64,000 bases of DNA from Bradyrhizobium sp. 141. GTDB lineage: Bacteria > Pseudomonadota > Alphaproteobacteria > Rhizobiales > Xanthobacteraceae. The notes under the pieces are model-generated. The model worked only from the letters and a program-made list of their open reading frames with translations. It had not been told where the DNA came from and searched no databases. Below are positions 56,016 to 62,309 of this stretch, piece by piece (position 1 is the stretch's first letter; each line of letters starts with the position of its first letter). The stretch is taken from the NCBI RefSeq assembly GCF_023074055.1, contig NZ_JADPKR010000094.1, positions 186,001 through 250,000 of the forward strand. The letters run 5' to 3'. Made by a program: the position numbers and the translations under genes.

Positions 56016-56108
56016 CGTAGGGTGGGCAAAGCAAAGCGTGCCCACCATCTATCGAGCGACCGGAGACATGGTGGGCACGGCGCGAAGGGCGCCTTTGCCC
56101 ACCCTACG
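56016..56108. repeat. Palindromic intergenic repeat, family A, between ruvA and ruvB
   Basis: CGTAGGGTGGGCAAAG...CTTTGCCCACCCTACG-like ends with inner GTGCCCACCAT / ATGGTGGGCAC. It lies within the ruv cluster. Confidence 0.88.
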
Positions 56109-56127
56109 ATCTGAAGGAGCTCGCTAG

Positions 56128-57186
56128 GTGAGCGATCCCAAGGCCAACCGCATGGTTACGCCCGAGCGCCGCAGCGACGATGTCGGCGACACCGCGCTGC
56201 GGCCGCAATCGCTGTCCGATTTCGTCGGCCAGCAGCAGGCGCGCAAGAATCTGTCGATCTTCATCGAAGCCGCGCGCAAGCGCGGCGAGGCGCTGGATCA
56301 CGTGCTGTTCGTCGGCCCGCCCGGTCTCGGCAAGACCACGCTGGCGCAGATCGTGGCCAAGGAGCTCGGCGTCGGCTTTCGCGCCACATCAGGGCCGGTG
56401 ATTGCCAAGGCCGGCGATCTTGCCGCGTTGCTGACCAATCTCGAAGAACGCGACGTGCTCTTCATCGACGAGATCCATCGCCTGAGCCCGGCGGTGGAAG
56501 AGGTGCTCTATCCCGCGATGGAGGATTTTCAGCTCGACCTCATCATCGGCGAGGGCCCGGCGGCGCGCTCGGTGAAGATCGAGCTGTCGAAATTCACCCT
56601 CGTCGGCGCCACCACGCGCGCCGGCCTGCTCACCAATCCCTTGCGCGATCGCTTCGGGATTCCGGTTCGGCTGAATTTCTACACGATCGAGGAATTGGAG
56701 AGCATCGTCAGCCGCGGCGCCCGGGTGCTCAATGTCGGCATGAGCGCGGACGGCGCCAACGAGATCGCGCGCCGGGCCCGTGGCACGCCGCGCATCGCCG
56801 GCCGTCTGCTCCGCCGCGTGCGCGACTTCGCCTCGGCTGCCGATGCCGACAAGATCGACCGCAAGATCGCCGACCACGCGCTGAGCGCGCTCGAGGTCGA
56901 CGCCGCAGGGCTCGACGCCATGGATCGCCGCTATCTCACGACCATCGCGATGAACTATGGCGGCGGGCCGGTCGGCGTCGAGACCATGGCCGCCGCGCTG
57001 TCCGAGCCGCGCGATGCGATCGAGGACATCATCGAGCCTTATCTGATCCAGTGCGGCTATCTCCAGCGCACCCCGCGCGGCCGCCTGCTGACCTCGCACG
57101 CCTTCCGCCATCTCGGCATCGCCGAACCCTCGCGGGATGCGGCGACACAATTCGGCTTGTTCGGCACGGACGAGAGCGACGACTGA
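56128..57186 (+). CDS. ruvB: Holliday junction branch migration helicase RuvB
   Basis: A 352-residue AAA+ motor of the RuvABC resolvasome. Walker A is GPPGLGKTT (about 63-71), Walker B FIDEIHRL, sensor 1 LVGATTRAGLLTNPLRDRFG, and the C-terminal winged helix ends GYLQRTPRGRLLTSHAFRHLG. The start is GTG at 56128, with AAGGAG eight bases upstream, which decides the start. The gene is intact. Confidence 0.97.
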   Translation: MSDPKANRMVTPERRSDDVGDTALRPQSLSDFVGQQQARKNLSIFIEAARKRGEALDHVLFVGPPGLGKTTLAQIVAKELGVGFRATSGPVIAKAGDLAALLTNLEERDVLFIDEIHRLSPAVEEVLYPAMEDFQLDLIIGEGPAARSVKIELSKFTLVGATTRAGLLTNPLRDRFGIPVRLNFYTIEELESIVSRGARVLNVGMSADGANEIARRARGTPRIAGRLLRRVRDFASAADADKIDRKIADHALSALEVDAAGLDAMDRRYLTTIAMNYGGGPVGVETMAAALSEPRDAIEDIIEPYLIQCGYLQRTPRGRLLTSHAFRHLGIAEPSRDAATQFGLFGTDESDD

Positions 57187-57232
57187 TCTGCATTCACGCA
57201 GCGCGCTCCATCTATCATGAATTTCCGGTAAT

Positions 57233-57255
57233 CTCGTGCAGACGATCTGCACGAG
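57233..57255. promoter_or_regulatory. Perfect 10-bp inverted repeat upstream of the metallophosphoesterase gene
   Basis: CTCGTGCAGA-CGA-TCTGCACGAG, with no T-run after it, 47 bases downstream of the ruvB stop and about 60 bases before ATG 57316. It could be an operator or an attenuating hairpin. Confidence 0.45.
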
Positions 57256-57315
57256 CGCACCCCAATTCCGCTCCAATCGGATCGCATCGAGAAGCTGCAT
57301 CAGAGGCGGGCTTCC

Positions 57316-58236
57316 ATGATCACGCGTCGTCATCTCATCCGTTCCATCGGGGGCCTGTCCGCCCTCGGCGTCTCGACCGCCGCCTATGGCGTTGCCGTCG
57401 AGCCGGTGCTGCGGCTTCGCGTCACCCGCTATCATCCGGCGCCGCGGCAGTGGCCGGCGGATCTGCCGCTGAAGATCGCTGTCATCGCCGACATCCATGC
57501 CTGCGATCCCTGGATGCCGCTGGACCGGATCGAGGCCATCGTCGACCGCACCAATGCGCTGAATGCTGACATCATCGTGCTGCTTGGCGACTATGTCGCC
57601 GGCCTGCATCAGGTCACGCGCTTCATTCCGTCGAGCGAATGGGCCCGAGTGTTGGCCGGGCTCAAGGCGCCGCTGGGCGTCCATGCCGTCATGGGCAACC
57701 ACGATTATTGGGACGACAGGACGGTGCAGCGGACCGGGCACGGGCCGACCATCGCGCATCGTGCGCTGGAAGCCGCCGGCATTCCCGTCTACGAGAACGA
57801 CGTCGTACGCCTCACCAAGGACGGCCGTCCGTTCTGGCTCGCCGGCTTGGGCGATCAGCTCGCCTTCCTGCCGGCGCGCCGGTTTCGGAGTATGGTGCGG
57901 TTCGGCGCCGACGATCTCAGCGCCACGCTCGCCAAGGTCACGGACGATGCGCCGATCATCCTGCTGGCGCATGAGCCCAACATCGCGCCGCGCGTGCCCG
58001 CACGCGTCGCGCTGCAACTGTCCGGCCACACCCATGGTGGCCAGGTCCGCTTGCTGGGCTGGTCGCCAGCGGTACCGCCGCAGCATGGCATCCGGCTCGC
58101 CTATGGTCATGTCAGGCTGAAATGCGACGTCATCATCTCCGGCGGCCTTGGTTGCAGCATCATGCCGCTCCGTGTCGGCGTGCCGCCGGAGATCGTCGAG
58201 GTGACGCTGGGCAGGACGGGAGCAATTGTGTCCTAG
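57316..58236 (+). CDS. Exported calcineurin-like metallophosphoesterase (YaeI-type)
   Basis: A 306-residue phosphoesterase with a Tat-like signal (ITRRHLIRSIGGLSALGVS). Dinuclear metal ligands appear in order: VIADIHACDPW, LLGDYVAG, MGNHDYWDD, LLAHEPN and LSGHTHGGQ. Homologues such as E. coli YaeI act on phospholipid or other membrane-associated phosphoesters at the periplasmic face. The Arg-Arg pair suggests folded export or membrane anchoring. It lies between ruvB and the interrupted ybgC on the same strand. Confidence 0.87.
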   Translation: MITRRHLIRSIGGLSALGVSTAAYGVAVEPVLRLRVTRYHPAPRQWPADLPLKIAVIADIHACDPWMPLDRIEAIVDRTNALNADIIVLLGDYVAGLHQVTRFIPSSEWARVLAGLKAPLGVHAVMGNHDYWDDRTVQRTGHGPTIAHRALEAAGIPVYENDVVRLTKDGRPFWLAGLGDQLAFLPARRFRSMVRFGADDLSATLAKVTDDAPIILLAHEPNIAPRVPARVALQLSGHTHGGQVRLLGWSPAVPPQHGIRLAYGHVRLKCDVIISGGLGCSIMPLRVGVPPEIVEVTLGRTGAIVS

Positions 58237-58305
58237 CTGCGCTTGCGCGACCGCCAGTTTTTGCGCAAAACGGGCTGGTGACCGACAAGCGAAGAGGCAC
58301 GCGAC

Positions 58306-58407
58306 GTGACTGCCCATCTCGACGGCGAGATCCGCGACGGCCGCCACCACATGCAGGTCCGCGTCTATTACGAGGACACGGACTTCTCTGACTTGCCATT
58401 ATCGTAG
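58306..58407 (+). pseudogene. ybgC: ybgC (tol-pal acyl-CoA thioesterase), 5' fragment interrupted by an integrated element
   Basis: Reading from GTG 58306 (GAAGAGG eight bases upstream) gives TAHLDGEIRDGRHHMQVRVYYEDTDFS, the N-terminus of the YbgC hotdog thioesterase. VYYEDTDFSG is its active-site signature. Immediately after TTCTC the match ends and the frame runs into SDLPLS and a stop at 58407. The element with a serine recombinase begins at this point. In relatives ybgC follows ruvB and leads into tolQRAB-pal. The rest of ybgC should lie at the far end of the element, beyond the window. Confidence 0.8.
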
Positions 58408-60071
58408 TATGCAAACATGCCAATTTCTTCTGCCTTGCGGCGGTTTTCGGGGAAAAGCTTCTTGCCGAAAAGGGCGGCACTGTTCAGGTATGGCGTATAT
58501 TCGTAGGGCATCCGCTTGCGGCCGGGATGCACCACAATGCAGTCGATCAAATTGCGGAAGGCGACGCGGGTTTCGATCGCTTTCGGATTGATCTTCAGCG
58601 CGCTGACGAGTTTCTTCACCTCCGAACGGTAGAGTTCGCCGAACTTCGGATGGTCGAACGGGATCACATTCTCGCTGCCATTGCCCAGCAGCCGCAAGCG
58701 CGCATCCACATTCTCCCGCTCTAGATCGCACTCATCGATACGCTTAAGCAGCTCATCCGGTTTACGACGACTGTTTGCGATCGCATATGACAGGCGCTCT
58801 ATCTCGGTAGTCAGTACTCGCCGTCGACGCTCCAGGTTGTCGCGTTCACTACCTTTTTTTCGGTCTTTCTTGCGTTCCTCCTGCCAAGCACCCATCGCTT
58901 CTTCAATGGCTTTTGGCGAAAGCAATTTCGCATCGATCTTGATGGAAACATCCTCAAGTAGAACGTCCATGTCAAAGCTTCGGGTGTGCTCGCAGGTGCC
59001 TCGCTGATGCGCGTTGGCGCATGCCGCACGCGGCGCGCCGTTCCGAGACGATTGTGCAATTCGCATATGGCCGTTGCAAACGCCGCAGCGGAGTACGCCG
59101 GCAAGCGGGTGCTCATTGTTACGCGGGATCAGCGGGCGACGCTGCGGTTTACCCGTTGGTCCGAACATATGGATGGCGCGCGCGCTGCGCACTTTCTGCA
59201 CCGTATCCCAGAGTTCTTGCGGAATGATTCGCAGCTCGGGATTCTTGACCAAAATGTGGCGTTCTTCCGGATTGCGGCGCTTCTGCTTCTTCTGTGTCTC
59301 CGGGTTCAGAATTGTTGAGCGAACATTCCAATGAATTTCGCCGATGTACAACTCGTTGCCGAGAATTCCGCGACCATGACGACCACCAGTTATGCACTGA
59401 TGATTCCAAGTGGAACGGCCAGCCTTGTTCTTGTGACGGGTGGCACCGGGCGAGTGCACGCCTTCGTGGGTAAGATCGGCGGCAATCTCTCGGGTTGAAC
59501 GGCCCGAAGCATATTCTTTGAAAATGCGGAGTACGATCTTCGCTTCGTTCTTGTCGATCAAGCGCTCACCGGGCGCGCCAGGCTTCAGCCGATAACCGTA
59601 CGCATACGCGCCGGGAATTTTTCCGTTGGCGACGGCGTTGTCGTGCCCGCGCCGAACTTTGTCAGCAAGCTGCGGCTTGTAGATCGTGTTGTAGAGACTC
59701 GCGATGCTGATATCGGTAGCCGTCGCGTAAATGCCTTTCTGATCCATTAGGTCAACGCCGTTGAACTCGAAGACCTGTTTTAGGCGCTGGATCGTTGCGG
59801 GATCGCGCGACAGCCGATCAAAGTGCTCAACGACGACCACGTCAAAGTCGTGATTTCGCACGCCGTTGAGAAGTCGCTGATAGCCATCACGCGCCTCTTC
59901 GGTAAGGCCAGACTTTGCGGCGTCAACGAATTCACCGATCACGTCCAGGTTGTTGCGTTCGGCGATCTTTCGGCAAAGCAATAGCTGACCGTCAATCGAG
60001 GTCGCCTTTTGCATGTCGCTGGAATAACGGGCGTATAGCACGGCCCTCTTTTTCGGTGACACTATCGTCAT
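58368..60071 (-). CDS. Large serine recombinase (integrase), complete
   Basis: A 567-residue site-specific recombinase. The N-terminal resolvase domain has the catalytic serine in LYARYSSDMQKATSIDGQ and the arginine pocket in EHFDRLSRDPATIQ. The recombinase domain has GKIPGAYAYGY to RSTREIAADL. A zinc ribbon follows (CGVCNGHMRIAQ, then CANAHQRGTCEHTR), then a coiled coil (ERDNLERRRRVLTTEIERL to ERENVDARLRLL). The last five residues (KSVSS) and the TAA stop lie in host ybgC DNA read antisense, so the end of this protein depends on the integration site. Start ATG 60071 overlaps the upstream gene by four bases. Confidence 0.93.
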   Translation of the reverse strand: MTIVSPKKRAVLYARYSSDMQKATSIDGQLLLCRKIAERNNLDVIGEFVDAAKSGLTEEARDGYQRLLNGVRNHDFDVVVVEHFDRLSRDPATIQRLKQVFEFNGVDLMDQKGIYATATDISIASLYNTIYKPQLADKVRRGHDNAVANGKIPGAYAYGYRLKPGAPGERLIDKNEAKIVLRIFKEYASGRSTREIAADLTHEGVHSPGATRHKNKAGRSTWNHQCITGGRHGRGILGNELYIGEIHWNVRSTILNPETQKKQKRRNPEERHILVKNPELRIIPQELWDTVQKVRSARAIHMFGPTGKPQRRPLIPRNNEHPLAGVLRCGVCNGHMRIAQSSRNGAPRAACANAHQRGTCEHTRSFDMDVLLEDVSIKIDAKLLSPKAIEEAMGAWQEERKKDRKKGSERDNLERRRRVLTTEIERLSYAIANSRRKPDELLKRIDECDLERENVDARLRLLGNGSENVIPFDHPKFGELYRSEVKKLVSALKINPKAIETRVAFRNLIDCIVVHPGRKRMPYEYTPYLNSAALFGKKLFPENRRKAEEIGMFAYYDNGKSEKSVSS

Positions 60072-60256
60072 GCCGTTCCCTTATCTCGGTGTTCCAAATC
60101 GGCTTTTTCGTCCCGTGCAATTTGTCGTCCGATGGAGCGCGCCAACTCGAGCCAGACTTCCTCATTGTCGGGATTGTCCCAGCTCTGAGGGTGCGAAGGG
60201 GCAAGCGGTCGGATGATCGCTTTTTGTCTCGGATGCGATCGCGTCCCGTTACGCAT
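60068..60256 (-). CDS. Small protein coupled to the serine recombinase, function unknown
   Basis: A 62-residue protein from ATG 60256 (an in-frame ATG at 60400 would give 110 residues). Its stop overlaps the recombinase start as ATGA, indicating translational coupling. The conserved part is SWDNPDNEEVWLELARSIGRQIARDE. The same block precedes the second recombinase at the right edge (SWDNPDNEEIWFELARAIGRQVARDE). Being linked to both integrases, it could be a recombination directionality factor or a recombinase partner. This is inference only. Confidence 0.6.
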   Translation of the reverse strand: MRNGTRSHPRQKAIIRPLAPSHPQSWDNPDNEEVWLELARSIGRQIARDEKADLEHRDKGTA

Positions 60257-60923
60257 TACACAGTAGCGCAGGCGATCGCGTCTGCAAGCATCAATGGCGT
60301 AGCGCGCGTGATTTCTCGAAGTTTTTCGGATGCCATCGCATGAACCTGGACGGAGTAGCTGAATTCTCCTCTCGACAACTTTGACAAACGTCCGCGCCAA
60401 GATAAACGCGGTCGCCGCTGCACCGCAAAGTGCGATGTCGCGCGTTTGCGTTGCGGCTGCATGTTCGTCGTAGCGATGGGAAAACGCGGCGGAAAAAATT
60501 ACGAAAAAATACTTGCGCTATCGAAACGATTCCGGCCGATCACTTGGAGGGACCGATCGCCTCCGTAAACCAAGTGGGCATGCCCGCGCTATGGCTTGCG
60601 TTTGAAAGCGCGGCAGCCGCACTCCAGTCTCCTTGCAGGGATGTCTTAGGCCTGCTCGCTAGCATCTGCACCATCCTCTCGATCCCCGTGATCGCGGCAG
60701 AATCTGGGAGCCGGCGCACAGCAAGGAGGCCACCGAAACGCGATCCCGAGCGACCTAAGGAAAGACCCGTCGAATATCCTTAAGTAAGCTGCCTACCCGC
60801 GCCGATCTCTAGCTGGTTCGGCGCGAGGAACTATCTGGCGATTCTGCTGAATCCGAGTAAAACTTGACAAGCCAACCCATGGGGCGCAGTCCTCTGTCCG
60901 AGGACTGAGGACAGCGCGGAACC
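60257..60923. other. Gene-poor stretch of the island with a nested inverted repeat
   Basis: A 117-codon open frame at 60430-60783 on the plus strand shows no recognisable features and is probably spurious. A nested dyad, CACTTGGAGG (60541-60550) with CCTCC (60560-60564) and CCAAGTG (60570-60576), could be a regulator or recombinase site. A TTGACA hexamer at 60864-60869 is a plausible -35 element for the next operon. The base composition is more AT-rich than in the core genes. Confidence 0.4.
60888..60914 (+). promoter_or_regulatory. Candidate operator of nested palindromes ahead of the wHTH-nucleotidyltransferase operon
   Basis: AGTCCTC (60888-60894) mirrors GAGGACT (60900-60906), and CTGTCC (60894-60899) mirrors GGACAG (60909-60914). 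GAGGAC is also directly repeated with 7-bp spacing. The site ends nine bases before ATG 60924 and about 20 bases after a TTGACA hexamer, as expected for autorepression by the first gene product. Confidence 0.55.
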
Positions 60924-61478
60924 ATGAAAAGCCAGGATATTGTCGTCCTGCTAAAGCTCGTCAGCTTGCAGGATCATGAACACGCAACCGGGACAGACGT
61001 CCACCTGGACGGTGAGGACCCGTACTCGGTGAGAGGGCTCGAAGCCTCTCTCGGAATCAGCAAAACGGAAATCGCGGCCTCGATCAATCGCAGTCTCGCA
61101 TCCGGCATGGCGATCAAGGACCGCAACACCAACCGTCCAAATCCCAATCGCAGGAACCTGCGCGATTTTATTGCCCACGGGCTGAAGTTTGTTTTCCCGG
61201 CAAAACCAGGTCCGATGCAGCGCGGCGTGCCGACAGCTTTCGCCGCCCCTGTCCTAAAGGACTCGCTCCACAGCGCTGGCAGCCTGATCCACGTCTGGCC
61301 CTATGCGCGCGGCCGCGAGATGGGCGAGTCAATCGAGCCTCTGTTCAAGACCGTGCCAGAAGCCGCAGAGAAGGACGATCGCCTTTACGCCTATTTGGCT
61401 CTCGTGGACGCGATACGACTCGGTAATCAGCGCGCAGCACACCTCGCCAGCAATTTGCTTAAGGAGAGGCTAGGATGA
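60924..61478 (+). CDS. Winged-helix protein, putative antitoxin/regulator of the nucleotidyltransferase pair
   Basis: A 184-residue protein. Residues about 1-70 look like a winged helix (MKSQDIVVLLKLVSLQ, then YSVRGLEASLGISKTEIAASINRSLASGMAIKD, recognition helix SKTEIAASINRSL). A conserved-looking block follows (NLRDFIAHGLKFVFPAKPGPMQRGVPTAFAAPVL), then a helical C-terminus. It overlaps the next gene by ATGA, so the two are translated together. The layout, DNA-binding protein then nucleotidyltransferase, matches AbiE-type toxin-antitoxin operons, but I do not recognise it as AbiEi itself. The palindromic promoter site fits autoregulation. Confidence 0.7.
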   Translation: MKSQDIVVLLKLVSLQDHEHATGTDVHLDGEDPYSVRGLEASLGISKTEIAASINRSLASGMAIKDRNTNRPNPNRRNLRDFIAHGLKFVFPAKPGPMQRGVPTAFAAPVLKDSLHSAGSLIHVWPYARGREMGESIEPLFKTVPEAAEKDDRLYAYLALVDAIRLGNQRAAHLASNLLKERLG

Positions 61479-62242
61479 CGATTCAAAGCCGTCTCAAGGA
61501 AATGCTGAAGACAGTTGCCGTCGCGCTCGGCGATCAACTTCTTGCGCGATTGGTCTTTGTGGGCGGCTGCACAACGGCTCTCTATATAATGGATCCGGTC
61601 ACGCTTGAGGGAGTAAGAGCCACAGATGATGTCGACCTGAATGTGGATCTGGCCGGCTTCCCGGAGTGGGCAAAGTTACTGGAGCAACTTCGCAAGCAGG
61701 GCTTCTCCGAGGCAGTCGACGACAATGTCATATGCCGGATGAAGCTTGGCGAGCTCAAGGTCGACTTTATGCCGGACGACGAGGAGATCCTCGGCTTCAG
61801 CAATCGTTGGTACGCAAAGGGGATCGAAACAGCCGTTGAGACGTCACCGGATGAAAACATCACGATCCGGCATCTCGCCCCGCCCATGTTCATCGCAACG
61901 AAGCTGGAGGCTTATCGCGGCAGAGGTGGCGGCGACCTTATCGGCAGCCGCGACGCTGAAGATATCCTGCTCCTCGTTGACGGGCGGCAAGAACTGGTTG
62001 ACGAATCGACGTCCACGCCCTTGTGGTGCTTTGCGCAGAGCAGCATCAGGTTGTTCAGGTCTCTGGCGAGCGCTGGCGAACGAACGGGATCGCCGCGTGG
62101 CCGGTCTGCACTGTCGGCCACGATATGCGCGATGAAGCCAAACTTTCCATCCTCACGGCCGGCGATCAGGTCACCGATGAGATCCTCGTTGCATCCGCGA
62201 TACTCGCAGCGTCCCCCAGCCTTGGCCCAGAGAGCGACCTGA
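61475..62242 (+). CDS. AbiEii-like nucleotidyltransferase, 3' end lost and replaced by unrelated sequence
   Basis: Residues 1 to about 176 are a nucleotidyltransferase-fold protein. It has FVGGCTTALYI with Gly30-Gly31, RATDDVDLNVDL with Asp52 and Asp54, a third acidic residue at Asp97 (LKVDFMP), and a C-terminal LAPPMFIATKLEAYRGRGGGDLIGSRDAEDILLLVDGR, common in AbiEii/MNT-type toxins. From about 62005 the frame runs antisense through an HNH gene and encodes low-complexity Arg/Ser/Pro sequence, so the native C-terminus is missing. The nucleotidyltransferase core appears complete. Activity of the chimera is unknown. A good AAGGAGAGG site precedes ATG 61475. Confidence 0.75.
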   Translation: MTIQSRLKEMLKTVAVALGDQLLARLVFVGGCTTALYIMDPVTLEGVRATDDVDLNVDLAGFPEWAKLLEQLRKQGFSEAVDDNVICRMKLGELKVDFMPDDEEILGFSNRWYAKGIETAVETSPDENITIRHLAPPMFIATKLEAYRGRGGGDLIGSRDAEDILLLVDGRQELVDESTSTPLWCFAQSSIRLFRSLASAGERTGSPRGRSALSATICAMKPNFPSSRPAIRSPMRSSLHPRYSQRPPALAQRAT

Positions 62243-62271
62243 ATTTTGCTTGGGATTTGCGATTTTGCCAT
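62010..62271 (-). pseudogene. HNH endonuclease fragment resembling the N-terminus of CBASS effector Cap5 (HNH-SAVED)
   Basis: Reading leftward from ATG 62271, about 88 residues look like a native HNH domain: KIQVALWAKAGGRCEYRGCNEDL, then IAHIVADSADRPRGDPVRS, then NLMLLCAKHHKGVD. The metal and catalytic residues His49, Asn74, His82 and His83 are in place. The GRCEYRGCN start, IAHIV.DS..RGDP and NLMLLC..HH pattern is what I recall for Cap5, whose C-terminal SAVED domain senses cyclic oligonucleotides. That domain is absent: the frame runs antisense into the nucleotidyltransferase gene at about 62005-62015. Confidence 0.65.
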
Positions 62272-62309
62272 GGTGGAGGTCCGGTACGACTCGGTATAGT
62301 ATTCACGTT

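Noticed and set aside
56389..58350. A 653-codon minus-strand frame across ruvB, the phosphoesterase gene and the start of ybgC
   Set aside because: It crosses three conserved plus-strand genes and has no recognisable motif.
60430..60783. A 117-codon plus-strand frame in the island
   Set aside because: No family features, no ribosome-binding site, and an Arg/Lys/Pro-rich end. Kept only as part of the gene-poor stretch.
61475..62242. Nucleotidyltransferase considered as a CBASS CD-NTase because a Cap5-like fragment is adjacent
   Set aside because: The GG...DDVDL arrangement, short length and overlap with a winged-helix gene fit AbiEii/MNT-type enzymes better, and the HNH fragment is on the opposite strand across a breakpoint.
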